Of a stretch of 64,000 nt of DNA, positions 7,388 to 15,828 are shown in pieces. How positions within the stretch are numbered: position 1 is the first letter of the stretch; each line of letters starts with the position of its first letter. The stretch covers positions 1 through 64,000 of the forward strand of contig NZ_FNES01000015.1 in NCBI RefSeq assembly GCF_900100195.1, given 5' to 3'. Both the position numbers and the translations under genes were made by a program. Source of the stretch: Billgrantia gudaonensis. Its GTDB lineage: Bacteria > Pseudomonadota > Gammaproteobacteria > Pseudomonadales > Halomonadaceae. The notes beneath the pieces were generated by a model. It was not told the origin of the DNA, searched no databases, and was given only the letters and a program-made list of their open reading frames with translations.

Positions 7388-8093
7388 GGCTGCGCCTCCC
7401 CCAGGCGAGCCCGGCCAGGCCGCCGGCGAGTGCACCCACCACCACATGGCTGTTCTCGGGCAGGTAGCGCCAGGCCAGCAGGGAAGCGCCTGCCGCCATC
7501 GTCCAGATCAGCAGCATGCGCAGGTTCTTCTCGCCGCCCACCACCATGGCGAGCAGGAAGCAGCCCATCACCATGTCCAGCCCCAGACTGGCGGGGTCTT
7601 GCACGGCATTACCGAAGTGCAGGCCCAGCCAGGTGCCGAGAACCCAGAACGACCACAGCGCAATCCCGCCGCCCAGCACCAGCCCGAGCCCCGGCCGGCC
7701 GCGGCCGAACGCCTGCATGGCCATGGCCCAGTTGGCGTCGGAGGCGACGAACATCACGCCGTAGCGTTTTGCCGGCGAGTGGTGACTCAGCCAGGGATAG
7801 AGAGTGGCGCCCATCAGCAGGTGACGGGCATTGATGGCGAAGACGGTCGCCATCAGGGTGAAGAACGGAACCTGCGGTCCCCACAGCTCCAGGGCGGCGA
7901 ACTGGGAAGCGCCGGCGAACACCAGGGCGCTCATGGCGATGATGGACGCCTCGTTCAGCCCGGCCTGGGTCGCGGCCAGGCCGAAGGCGGCACCGAAGAC
8001 GATGACGAACAGCGAGATGGGCAGCAGCTCCTTGAAGCCTTCCCACGCCAGCGCGCCATCCAAGCGATGCAGCGCCGCTTCCTCCTTTGCCAT
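7377..8093 (-). CDS. azlC: AzlC-family branched-chain amino acid exporter, large subunit
   Basis: The 238-residue polytopic protein has the AzlC family features LPISLFVIVFGAAFGLAATQAG, SALVFAGASQFAALELWG and AINARHLLMGATL. It acts with AzlD in the inner membrane as an amino acid exporter. The ATG at 8091-8093 has a strong ribosome site (AAGGAG, six bases upstream), which decides the start against longer in-frame options. Regulation is not evident; the upstream 190 bases before the azoreductase gene hold no recognised regulator. Confidence 0.9.
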   Translation of the reverse strand: MAKEEAALHRLDGALAWEGFKELLPISLFVIVFGAAFGLAATQAGLNEASIIAMSALVFAGASQFAALELWGPQVPFFTLMATVFAINARHLLMGATLYPWLSHHSPAKRYGVMFVASDANWAMAMQAFGRGRPGLGLVLGGGIALWSFWVLGTWLGLHFGNAVQDPASLGLDMVMGCFLLAMVVGGEKNLRMLLIWTMAAGASLLAWRYLPENSHVVVGALAGGLAGLAWGRRSHEH

Positions 8094-8285
8094 GCCGAGC
8101 TCCTTTTGCGTGTCGTGCGGAGAGCGCCAGTGTGCCGCGGGTCGTTCCCCTCGGAACCGCGCTGGCAACCGCAACGAGGATGCCACTGCCAGCGCTCGAC
8201 AGCCACTGCACCGCACGCCAGCATCTCGCCCCGATGGCGTCGGACCATCGGGGCGGGCATCACGGAGCAAGCCCGGGGCCGTTTC

Positions 8286-8990
8286 TCAGGTCGTTGACGC
8301 TGGCTCGCGGCTGGCCTGTCGCGGCGCCTGCAACCGGCCGATCAGCCCATCCACCTGGCGCTCTGCCGTCGCAATGGAGGCAGCCAACTGCTCTCCGCCC
8401 TCTTCCTGGTGCTCGATAGCCACGCGATGGATTCGGGTGATGCCGATGAATTCCAGCACCGTGGCCAGGCCGGGCTCCAGGTGGTTCATATGGGCCAGCT
8501 CGCCGCCGGGCTCGAATCCGGCTCCGCCTCGCGACGACAGAACGACCGCGTGGCGCGGCCGGTCGGCCAGGCGCGGCGTGAAGGGCGCATCCGGCCGGCT
8601 CGGGTCGTAATCCACCGTGCGCCCCATGCGCACCACCAGGTCCACCCAGGCCTTCAGCGCCGCCGGCATGCCGAAGTTATACAGCGGGGCGCCGATCACC
8701 ACGACGTCGGCAGCTGTCAGTTCGTCGATCAGCCGATCGCTCTCGGCGAGCACCTCCGCCATCCAGGGTTCCTGGCGTTCCGGGGGCGTGAAGGCGGCCT
8801 GGATCCACCGCCGGTCGATGAAGGAGGGCGGGCTGCCGCCCACGTCGCGGTAGATCACGGTGGCTTCCGGTTGGCGGCCCTGCCAGCCGGTGACGAAGCG
8901 GTGGGTGAGGCGACGGCTGAGTGAACCGTGCTCGTCGGTGCCGGCGAGGCCGGGGCGGGCGCTGGCGTCCAGTTGCAGGATATGGGTCAT
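8286..8990 (-). CDS. azoR: FMN-dependent NADH-azoreductase
   Basis: The 234-residue flavodoxin-fold enzyme reduces quinones and azo compounds with NADH through bound FMN. Family motifs are ILQLDASARP with SLSRRLTHRFV at the N-terminus, the flavin loop IGAPLYNFGMPAALKAWVDLVVRMGRTV and SSRGGAGF. ATG at 8988-8990 follows AAGGAGCCTGAC, a clear ribosome site. It is divergent from a LysR gene across a 122-base region with two palindromes, the usual arrangement for a LysR-controlled quinone-stress enzyme. Confidence 0.88.
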   Translation of the reverse strand: MTHILQLDASARPGLAGTDEHGSLSRRLTHRFVTGWQGRQPEATVIYRDVGGSPPSFIDRRWIQAAFTPPERQEPWMAEVLAESDRLIDELTAADVVVIGAPLYNFGMPAALKAWVDLVVRMGRTVDYDPSRPDAPFTPRLADRPRHAVVLSSRGGAGFEPGGELAHMNHLEPGLATVLEFIGITRIHRVAIEHQEEGGEQLAASIATAERQVDGLIGRLQAPRQASREPASTT

Positions 8991-9007
8991 GTCAGGCTCC
9001 TTGTCTT

Positions 9008-9111
9008 GTGAGCTGAACTCACTCATCGTTGATGGGCGACTTGAGCCTATGACCCAGTGATTGGGGCTACAAACGATGAATATTTGCCGATATAGATGAG
9101 TTGAGCTCAAC
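9008..9111. promoter_or_regulatory. Divergent promoter region with two palindromes (azoR / LysR)
   Basis: Two palindromes lie in the intergenic region. One is GTGAG-CTGAA-CTCAC at 9008-9022, beside the azoR start. The other is the perfect 12-mer GTTGAGCTCAAC at 9100-9111, touching the LysR start. Both contain a TGAGCT core, so they may be sites for the divergent LysR protein. Binding is inferred. Confidence 0.5.
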
Positions 9112-9112
9112 C

Positions 9113-10024
9113 ATGAACCCTCGCCGACTCCCTTCGCTGTCTGCCCTGCGGGCGTTCGAGGCCGCCGCCCGCCACGAGAGTGCCAAGCGGGCAGCCAATG
9201 AGCTGTCCGTCACGGCCACGGCCATCAGTCATCACATCCGCGGGTTGGAGGATGCCCTGGAGGTGGAACTCTTCGTGCGCAAGCCCCGGCAGTTGGTGCT
9301 CACGCCCCAGGGTCGGGAGCTCTTCCAGACCCTGGAAGCGGCGTTCGACAGCATCGGGGAGACCGTGGCGCGCTTGAAGATGCCGCCCGTCCGTCAGGCG
9401 GCCACGCTCTCCACCACCCCGGCGGTGGCCGTGCGCTGGCTGCTGCCCTGGGTATGCCTGCTGAGGGATTCGCACCCGGACATCGACCTGCGAATCCATG
9501 CCTCCCACGAACCGGTGGCGCTGGACGGCGTGACCGCGGATCTGGCGATTCGCTATGGCGACGGCCAGTGGCCGGGGATGGTGGTGGAAAAGATGTTCGA
9601 CAACACCTTCATCCCGGCCTGCAGCCCCCTCCTGAACCTGAGCGATCCCTCCGAGCTACCCGACCATCCGCTGATTCACTTTCGGCCCCAGGACGCTTCG
9701 GTAACGCCCGCGGACTGGGCCGGCTGGCAGAAGCGCGCCAAGGTGGCGGGACTGGATGTCGGCGCCGGGCTGGTTTTTTCCGACGAGACCCACGCCATCT
9801 CCGCCGCCATCGGCGGTCAGGGCGTGGCCCTGATGAGCCGCCCGCTGATCGCCGACGAACTGGCGGAGGGGCGCCTGGTCCAGCCCTTCGGGCCGGAGCT
9901 GGAAGGCAAGCCGTTCTATCTGGTCTATCCGGAAAGCCGGCGCGATGCGCCGACGATACGCGCGATCCGCGACTGGGTGATGCGGGTGCCGGGAGGGCTG
10001 TGCCAGCTATCGGACAGCGCCTGA
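9113..10024 (+). CDS. LysR-family regulator (GcvA-like)
   Basis: The 303-residue regulator has an N-terminal winged helix (LSALRAFEAAARHESAKRAANELSVTATAISHHIRGLEDAL) and a periplasmic-binding-like effector domain. The domain resembles the GcvA/AmpR subgroup (TTPAVAVRWLLPWV, LAIRYGDGQWPGM). ATG at 9113 is preferred to the TTG at 9101 because MNPRRLPSLSALRAF matches the family start. It is divergent from azoR and presumably controls it. The palindrome at 9100-9111 overlaps its leader, which suggests autoregulation. Confidence 0.88.
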   Translation: MNPRRLPSLSALRAFEAAARHESAKRAANELSVTATAISHHIRGLEDALEVELFVRKPRQLVLTPQGRELFQTLEAAFDSIGETVARLKMPPVRQAATLSTTPAVAVRWLLPWVCLLRDSHPDIDLRIHASHEPVALDGVTADLAIRYGDGQWPGMVVEKMFDNTFIPACSPLLNLSDPSELPDHPLIHFRPQDASVTPADWAGWQKRAKVAGLDVGAGLVFSDETHAISAAIGGQGVALMSRPLIADELAEGRLVQPFGPELEGKPFYLVYPESRRDAPTIRAIRDWVMRVPGGLCQLSDSA

Positions 10025-10061
10025 GGGAAAGTTGAAGCGCCATTCACGCTGGGGACGAAAC

Positions 10062-10352
10062 TCAGACACGCAGCGCCTCACGCTCGACATGGGGCCTGAG
10101 CTCGGGGCGAAGCGCCTTGTCGGTCACCAGATCCACGGTATGGCCCAGCAGATCTTCCAGGTAGAATTGGACACCGAAATAGCGAGCTGAGGTTGCAGGG
10201 CCGTCGAAGCTCACCAGGATATCGATATCACTGTCCTCGCGCGCCTCATCGCGGGATAGGGAGCCGAAGAGCGCTAAGGACGTGACCCCATACTCCCTGG
10301 CCAGAGCCGGCATGTGGTCTTTCAACAACTGAAGGGTCCTGGCTCTATTCAT
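10062..10352 (-). CDS. MNT-type nucleotidyltransferase domain protein (orphan)
   Basis: This 96-residue protein is a minimal nucleotidyltransferase of the MNT family. The motif is LFGSLSRDEAREDSDIDILVSF, that is GSxxR and the metal-binding DxD, with a third acid in LLGHTVDLV. Such proteins are usually the antitoxin of HEPN/MNT pairs and act by adding AMP to the HEPN ribonuclease. No HEPN gene lies next to it, so the pair is broken or the partner is elsewhere. The ATG is at 10350-10352. Repeat copy C lies about 100 bases upstream. Confidence 0.82.
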   Translation of the reverse strand: MNRARTLQLLKDHMPALAREYGVTSLALFGSLSRDEAREDSDIDILVSFDGPATSARYFGVQFYLEDLLGHTVDLVTDKALRPELRPHVEREALRV

Positions 10353-10454
10353 CTTGGTTTCTCGACATGGCAGAACCGTACTCCATGAGGATATCAGGGC
10401 CCACGAATCATGGTTGCCCTTACGACTCGATGCCACTGTGATGGGTTTCCAACA

Positions 10455-10500
10455 TTCAGCCTAGCACCGAAGCATGGCTTGGCCCATAGGCGGCTCGATC
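10455..10500 (+). repeat. Short repeat, copy C
   Basis: It begins TTCAGCCTAGCACCGAAGCA and continues GGCCCATAGGCGGCTCGATC. It matches copy B (4859-4903) nearly perfectly and copy A (2788 on) more loosely. Unlike A and B, it is not followed by the OrfA start remnant. All three copies have the same orientation. Confidence 0.75.
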
Positions 10501-10570
10501 AAGGGCTCAGCGGCGCGACGGAACCAGCCACTCGGGGGCGAGTGCTGCGTCCTCCCCCTGGCCTGCCGGA

Positions 10571-11464
10571 TCATCCTGCCTTCAACACCTCGGCATGCCG
10601 GCGGAAATTCTTCGCGGTGACGAAGAAGGCTCTGACGATGGGGTCCTGCGTTTCGGATAGGCGAAATACCGATTCGGGGCAGGGCGCTCCCATGCCGGTG
10701 ACGGCGATGCGGTGGATGGTATCGGTGCGCCCCGTTCCGTGTCGCCACATGAAACCCACGCCCAGGCGGTTGGCCACCGCCTCGCACACCCCATCGCGCG
10801 TATCCAGCACCAGCCTGGCGCGTGGCTCGAGGCCAGCCTGACGGAAGGCGGCGTCGACCATCGCCTGGGTCGACGAGCCGCGGCTACGGAAGATCAGGGG
10901 GCTCTGCATCAGCTGTTCGCAGTCGATGCGGTCGAAACGCGAGATGGGGTCGTCGGGGTGAACGATGGCCACCACGTCCTGGTCGATCAGGCTCTCCCGG
11001 ACGAAGCGTCTGTCCTGCGGCACGTTGGGCAGCACGCCGACATCCAGCTCTCCTTCCACCACACCCCGGATGATGTTGGCGAAGTCGCTGAGCACCACCG
11101 ACAGCGTCACGGCGGGGTATTCACGCTGAAAGGCAGCGATCAGCGCCATGCCGGGCATCGAGTTGCCCAGGCCGATGCGCAGATGGCCCGACTGGATCGA
11201 TTGGCGGCGTTCCAGCAGCCGGGCCGCCTGCGCTTCCAGGACGTCGATGCCCTCGGTAATGCCGGTCAGTTCCTCGCAGAAGGCGGTCGGCACCAGGTGG
11301 CCGTCGCGGCGCTCGAAGAGCGGGGTGCCGCAGTGGCGCTCCAACGCCTTGATCTGTTGAGCGATGGCGGGCTGGCTCACCCCGGCATGGCGTGCCGCCG
11401 CGGCATAGGAGCCGGTGGTCAGCACGGCATGCAGCGCGCGTCTTGCCGAAGCGGAAAAGGTCAT
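10571..11464 (-). CDS. LysR-family regulator
   Basis: The 297-residue protein has an N-terminal winged helix (SARRALHAVLTTGSYAAAARHAGVSQPAIAQQIKALERHCG) and a LysR substrate-binding domain (GHLRIGLGNSMPGMALIAAFQREYP, then IVHPDDPISRF). It is divergent from the HAD-ABC transporter-phosphoesterase operon starting near 11.6 kb and is its most likely regulator. The ATG is at 11462-11464. An inverted repeat in the leader at 11475-11494 could be its site. The effector is unknown. Confidence 0.88.
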   Translation of the reverse strand: MTFSASARRALHAVLTTGSYAAAARHAGVSQPAIAQQIKALERHCGTPLFERRDGHLVPTAFCEELTGITEGIDVLEAQAARLLERRQSIQSGHLRIGLGNSMPGMALIAAFQREYPAVTLSVVLSDFANIIRGVVEGELDVGVLPNVPQDRRFVRESLIDQDVVAIVHPDDPISRFDRIDCEQLMQSPLIFRSRGSSTQAMVDAAFRQAGLEPRARLVLDTRDGVCEAVANRLGVGFMWRHGTGRTDTIHRIAVTGMGAPCPESVFRLSETQDPIVRAFFVTAKNFRRHAEVLKAG

Positions 11465-11474
11465 GGTCGATTCC

Positions 11475-11494
11475 TAGTGAAAGTTCAGTCACTA
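11475..11494. promoter_or_regulatory. Inverted repeat upstream of LysR gene
   Basis: TAGTGA and TCACTA form perfect six-base arms separated by eight bases, ten bases upstream of the LysR start. Size and position suit a LysR autoregulatory site; binding is inferred. Confidence 0.45.
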
Positions 11495-11637
11495 AAAGAT
11501 CAGCTTTAGGTTGCAACAATATTGTCAAAGCGTGACTTCACTCTGCTCCCGTGAGCCCATTCACCGGAGCCCGACCCTTGCCGCAACGTGCCCCCACCCT
11601 GGCCGCCGAAAACCGGCCTTTCCGATCACCCGATGTC

Positions 11638-12360
11638 ATGGCCCCCCACTGGCAGGCGATTCTCTGCGACCTGGATGGCTGCTTGATCAGCGGCGAGGTG
11701 GCATTGCCGGGCGTCCCGGCGTTCTGCCGCTCCATCGGCGAACGGCTCTGGATCGTCTCCAACAACTCGACGGACTCGCCCGCGAGCCTTGGGGTCCGGC
11801 TGCGCGACCTGGGGCTGCCGATCACCGACGAGCGGCTGATCCTGGCGGGGGCCGAAGCGGTGAGGGCCTTGTCGCAGCGAGCGCCCGCAGCGCCGGTCGC
11901 CCTTTTCGCCAGCCAGACGCTGGTCGCCTACGCCGAGCGGCTGGGTCTCGACGTCTCGGAGCAGGAACCCGGCACCGTACTGCTGTGCCGTGACGTCGGC
12001 TTCGACTACGCCGCATTGCGACGCATCCTTGGCCTTCTCGAGGCCGGTGCGGAACTCGTCGTGGCGAATCCGGACGTCAGCCATCCCAGCCTTGCGGGCA
12101 CGCCGGTACCGGAAACCGGCGCGCTGCTGGCGGCGATCCGCAGCATTCGTCCCCGGCAGCGCTTCCACGTGATCGGCAAGCCGGAACCTCACCTATTCGC
12201 CATCGCCATGGAGCGTGCCGGGGCGACCGCCGACCGAACGGTGATGATCGGGGACAACGAGGCGACCGACGGCGCCGGTGCCGACGCGCTGGGCATGGCA
12301 TTCCTTCGGGTGGAGCCGAACCTCGGTCTCGGGCATCTGCTGGGAGACGCGACATGCTGA
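11638..12360 (+). CDS. HAD-IIA family (NagD-like) phosphatase
   Basis: The approximately 240-residue protein has all HAD motifs of the NagD group. Motif I is AILCDLDGCLI with the nucleophile Asp at residue 11 and the acid/base Asp at 13. Motif II is IVSNNSTDSP. Motifs III-IV are IGKPEPHLFAIAM and VMIGDNEATDGAGADALGM. Such enzymes dephosphorylate small phosphoesters in the cytoplasm. It opens the operon and its stop overlaps the start of the permease gene. ATG at 11638 is chosen because conservation starts there; a GTG at 11551 is possible. Confidence 0.85.
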   Translation: MAPHWQAILCDLDGCLISGEVALPGVPAFCRSIGERLWIVSNNSTDSPASLGVRLRDLGLPITDERLILAGAEAVRALSQRAPAAPVALFASQTLVAYAERLGLDVSEQEPGTVLLCRDVGFDYAALRRILGLLEAGAELVVANPDVSHPSLAGTPVPETGALLAAIRSIRPRQRFHVIGKPEPHLFAIAMERAGATADRTVMIGDNEATDGAGADALGMAFLRVEPNLGLGHLLGDATC

Positions 12361-13286
12361 GCTTTCTGTCGATGCGCCTGGTCAAGCTGGTCGTCACCCT
12401 ATTCGTGGTGATCACGCTGGTATTCTTCGCCACTCGCCTGTCGGGAAATGCCATCGACTTCATTGCCGGCGAGGGGCTGGACGCCCAGAGCCGCAGCGAG
12501 CTGATCGCCTACTACGGCCTGCGCGAAGATATCCTGACCCAGTACTGGCGCTACCTGCGCGGTATCGTCGAGGGGGAGTTCGGGCTTTCCTTCACCGAAC
12601 GGCGCCCGGTCACCCAGGTATTCTGGGAGCGCGTCGGCCCCACCCTGCAGCTGATCGGCGGTGCCATCCTGCTGACCCTGGTCGTGGCCGTGCCCGCCGG
12701 CATCTTCGCCGCGGTGAGGCGGCGCGACGCCTCCGCCCAGGGGGTCATGACGCTGGCATTCCTCGGCTATGCCACCCCCAACTTCGTGCTGGCCACCCTG
12801 CTGCTGCTGGTCTTCTCCTACTGGCTGCAGATCCTGCCCAGCGCCGGCAATGGCACCTGGGCCCACTACCTGATGCCGGTCACGGCACTGTCGCTGACCT
12901 ACATCGCGGCGCTCATTCGCTACACCCGCAATGCCACCCTGGACGTGCTGGGGCAGGATTACCTGCGCACGGCACGCGCCAAGGGACTGTCCGAGCGCGA
13001 GGTCGTGATTCGGCATGTGCTTCGCAACACCCTGATCACGGTGCTGTCGGTATTCGGCCTGATGGTCACCGCACTCGTTTCCTCCGGCGCGGTGGTGATC
13101 GAGAGCATCTTCTCCTGGCGGGGCATCGGCGATCTGCTGGTCCGCGCCGCGATACGTCGCGACTATCCGGTGCTGCAGTTCGGCGTACTGGCGGTAGCGG
13201 TTGCCGTGGTCACGATCAACACCCTGATCGACATCGCCTATGCATGGGTCGATCCCCGCGTGCGCCTGGGGGCGCGTCTCACATGA
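12354..13286 (+). CDS. Dpp/Opp-type ABC transporter permease (DppB-like)
   Basis: The 310-residue inner-membrane permease has six helices, the first being LVKLVVTLFVVITLVFFATRL. The family features are the N-terminal signature TLVFFATRLSG and the EAA loop DYLRTARAKGLSEREVVIRHVLRNTL, which contacts the ATPase. It works with the next permease as the transmembrane pair of a peptide/nickel-class importer. Its ATG overlaps the HAD stop and its own stop overlaps the next gene, so the operon is tightly coupled. Confidence 0.92.
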   Translation: MLSFLSMRLVKLVVTLFVVITLVFFATRLSGNAIDFIAGEGLDAQSRSELIAYYGLREDILTQYWRYLRGIVEGEFGLSFTERRPVTQVFWERVGPTLQLIGGAILLTLVVAVPAGIFAAVRRRDASAQGVMTLAFLGYATPNFVLATLLLLVFSYWLQILPSAGNGTWAHYLMPVTALSLTYIAALIRYTRNATLDVLGQDYLRTARAKGLSEREVVIRHVLRNTLITVLSVFGLMVTALVSSGAVVIESIFSWRGIGDLLVRAAIRRDYPVLQFGVLAVAVAVVTINTLIDIAYAWVDPRVRLGARLT

Positions 13287-14158
13287 CCGTCATTGCTGCT
13301 CACGCTTCCCGCGCGACCGCCGCCTGGCGCGATAGCGACCTGTCGTTCCGCCTGGCAGTCATCGCCGGCCTGGTGCTGCTGACGGTGGCGGCCCTGGCGC
13401 CCTGGCTGGCGCCGTTCGATCCCGACCAGCAAACGCTGCTGGCCCGGCTGAGCCCGCCTATCGGTTTCGAGGGGGCCAAGGCGGGACACTGGCTGGGCAC
13501 CGACGAGCTGGGGCGCGACATCCTCTCGCGCGGGCTGCATGCGCTGCGCATCACCTTGGGCATCGGCATGGCCGGCGCCTCGCTCGGGATGCTGCTGGGC
13601 CTGACACTGGGGCTCATCGCGGGGCTCAAGGGTGGGCTCGTCGACGACCTCGTGGCCGGGGCCATCGACATCCAGATCGCCTTGCCCTTCACGCTGCTGG
13701 CACTGCTTGCCGTGGCGATCTTCGGCGGCGACCTGACGGTGCTGATCGTCGTGCTGGGCATCGCCGGCTGGGAGACCTTTGCCCGGGTGGTGCGTGGCGA
13801 GGTCATGAAGCTACGTGGCCAGCCCTTCATCGAGGCGGCACTGGCGGCCGGAGCGTCTCCCTGGCGGATCGCCACGCGGCATCTCCTGCCCAATCTGGTC
13901 TCGCCGCTGGTGGTGATGTTCGCCCTCAGCTTCTCGCAGATCGTCCTTCTCGAATCGACCCTGTCGTTCCTGGGGCTCGGGGTGCGTCCGCCGACCGCCA
14001 CGCTCGGCAGCATGGTCGGCCAGGGCCGCGACTACATGCCCAGCGCGCCCTGGCTGGTGATCGTTCCGTCGCTGCTCGTGCTGCTCGTCACCCTGGTCGT
14101 GCAGCTGCTTGGCGACTCCCTGCGCGACCGCACCGACATCCGGTTGCGGCAGCGCTGA
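13283..14158 (+). CDS. Dpp/Opp-type ABC transporter permease (DppC-like)
   Basis: The 291-residue permease is the partner of the previous one. It shows the OppC N-terminal helix (LAVIAGLVLLTVAALAPWLAPFDP), the motif HWLGTDELGRDILSRGLHALRITL and the EAA loop FIEAALAAGASPWRIATRHLLPNL. An ATGA overlap joins it to the preceding gene. It ends 64 bases before the binding-protein gene. Confidence 0.92.
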   Translation: MTVIAAHASRATAAWRDSDLSFRLAVIAGLVLLTVAALAPWLAPFDPDQQTLLARLSPPIGFEGAKAGHWLGTDELGRDILSRGLHALRITLGIGMAGASLGMLLGLTLGLIAGLKGGLVDDLVAGAIDIQIALPFTLLALLAVAIFGGDLTVLIVVLGIAGWETFARVVRGEVMKLRGQPFIEAALAAGASPWRIATRHLLPNLVSPLVVMFALSFSQIVLLESTLSFLGLGVRPPTATLGSMVGQGRDYMPSAPWLVIVPSLLVLLVTLVVQLLGDSLRDRTDIRLRQR

Positions 14159-14222
14159 ACCCAGACCCAAGTGCCATCGCAAGTGCCATCAATCGCGGCC
14201 CAAGGCCGCTCAAGGGGGAAAC

Positions 14223-15773
14223 ATGAAACGTGTCTTGTTAGGTGCCATTGCCGCCGTGCTGGCGGTGCAGTCCGCCAGCGCCCAGGAACTGCGCGTCGGC
14301 GTCCAGAACATGAACAACTATCTCGATCCGGGCAGCGACCACTCCAATGCCGGCTCGCAGTACTACTACAACAGCTTCGATACCCTGATCGATCGCGACC
14401 ACGGCGGCTCGGGCGATTTCGTGCCGGGGCTCGCCACGGAGTGGGAGATCGTCTCTCCGCAGATGATCGAGTTCACCCTGCGTGAAGGGGTGCGGTTTCA
14501 CGACGGTTCGGAAATGACCGCCGAGGACGTGGTCTTCTCGCTGAATCGCATGTTCTCGCCGACCTACCCGCCCTATCTGGTGCGCAAGCGCGACCGCCTG
14601 GACAACTTCACCCGCGCCGAGGCCACCGAGGATGGCAAGGTGCGCGTCTACACGGCGCGCCCGGAGCCGATCTTCGAGACGCTGCTGTCGATGCAGCAGA
14701 CCATGATCGTGCCGAAGGGCTACCTCATGGGACTCACGGGGCACCCCGAAGTCGATGAGGTGGGCGACTACGAGGCCTTCGGCCTGGCCCCGGTGGGCAC
14801 CGGCCCGTACCGGATCGCCGAGTTCGTGCCGGGAGAGCGCATCGTCTACGAGCGCTTCGACGATTTCTGGGGCGAGCCGGCGCCCTACGAGCGTGTCGTC
14901 GCCACGCGCATTCCCGAGACGGTCAGCCGGGTCACCGCGCTGCGCTCCGGGGAAGTGGACATGATCACCAACCTGGCGCCCGACCAGCTCGACCTCGTCG
15001 ACGGCGACCCCAACCTGAAGACGGCCGGTTCGGTCACGCCGCTCTTCCACGTGATGATAATGAACGTCAATCATCCCGAGCTGGAAGATCCGCGCATCCG
15101 CCGCGCGCTGAGCCTGGCCATCGACCGCGACCTGCTCAACGAGTCGCTGTGGAAAGGCATGGCCGAGGTACCCTCGACGCACACCATGGAAGAGTTCGGC
15201 GAGCTCTACATGCCGGAGCTCGAGACCTTCCGTTACGACCCCGAAGAGGCACGCCGCCTGCTGGAAGAGGCCGGCTACGACGGCGCCACCATCACCTACG
15301 ACACCCACTCCGCCTACTACACCAACGGCCTGCTGGCCGCCCAGGCGATCATGGAGATGTGGGACGCCGTGGGCGTGAATGGCGAAATCAACGTGACCGA
15401 ATCCTGGACCACCTGCGTGCCGGAGATGATGACCCGCAACTGGTCGAACCCCATGTATTTCGCCGACCCCTTCGGCTCCTTCGGGGTGATGTGGGGCCCT
15501 GGCGGTCCGTCGGAGAGCTGCGATCGCTTCAATACCGACGAGGCCTACCAGGAAACGTGGGAGCGCTTCCGCTTCTCGGAAACGGTCGAGGAGCGTCGCG
15601 CCGCCTACGCCGAGCTGATGGAGTTCATCGAGCAGGATCCCCCCGTCCTGCCGCTCTACCGCCCTTATGAGGCCTGGGGCATGCAGGCGGATATCGATTG
15701 GGAACCGCTGCCTAGCCATATCCCCTACGTGCTGGACTTCCGCGCCGGCCGGATCACGCCGGCAGCCAACTGA
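14223..15773 (+). CDS. Family 5 extracellular solute-binding protein
   Basis: The 516-residue periplasmic binding protein begins with a signal peptide (MKRVLLGAIAAVLAVQSASA). It has the family 5 features DTLIDRD...FVPGLATEWE, EFTLREGVRFHDGSEMTAEDVVFSLNRM and GTGPYRIAEFVPGERIVYERFDDFWG. Family members bind peptides, nickel, opines, glutathione or sugars, so the ligand is not given by the family. The two phosphatases in the operon suggest a phosphorylated ligand, which is inference. ATG at 14223 follows CAAGGGGGAA. Confidence 0.9.
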   Translation: MKRVLLGAIAAVLAVQSASAQELRVGVQNMNNYLDPGSDHSNAGSQYYYNSFDTLIDRDHGGSGDFVPGLATEWEIVSPQMIEFTLREGVRFHDGSEMTAEDVVFSLNRMFSPTYPPYLVRKRDRLDNFTRAEATEDGKVRVYTARPEPIFETLLSMQQTMIVPKGYLMGLTGHPEVDEVGDYEAFGLAPVGTGPYRIAEFVPGERIVYERFDDFWGEPAPYERVVATRIPETVSRVTALRSGEVDMITNLAPDQLDLVDGDPNLKTAGSVTPLFHVMIMNVNHPELEDPRIRRALSLAIDRDLLNESLWKGMAEVPSTHTMEEFGELYMPELETFRYDPEEARRLLEEAGYDGATITYDTHSAYYTNGLLAAQAIMEMWDAVGVNGEINVTESWTTCVPEMMTRNWSNPMYFADPFGSFGVMWGPGGPSESCDRFNTDEAYQETWERFRFSETVEERRAAYAELMEFIEQDPPVLPLYRPYEAWGMQADIDWEPLPSHIPYVLDFRAGRITPAAN

Positions 15774-15786
15774 TCCGTCAGCGACT

Positions 15787-15811
15787 GCGCGCCGTCCCCG
15801 GGGCGGCGCGC
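15787..15811 (+). terminator. GC-rich stem-loop after the binding-protein gene
   Basis: GCGCGCCG and CGGCGCGC pair around TCCCCGGGG, whose C and G runs can pair further. It lies between the binding-protein and phosphoesterase genes without a T-run. It probably acts as an RNA stabiliser or partial attenuator that raises the binding protein relative to downstream genes. Confidence 0.5.
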
Positions 15812-15828
15812 TCGATAGGAGCTCGACC

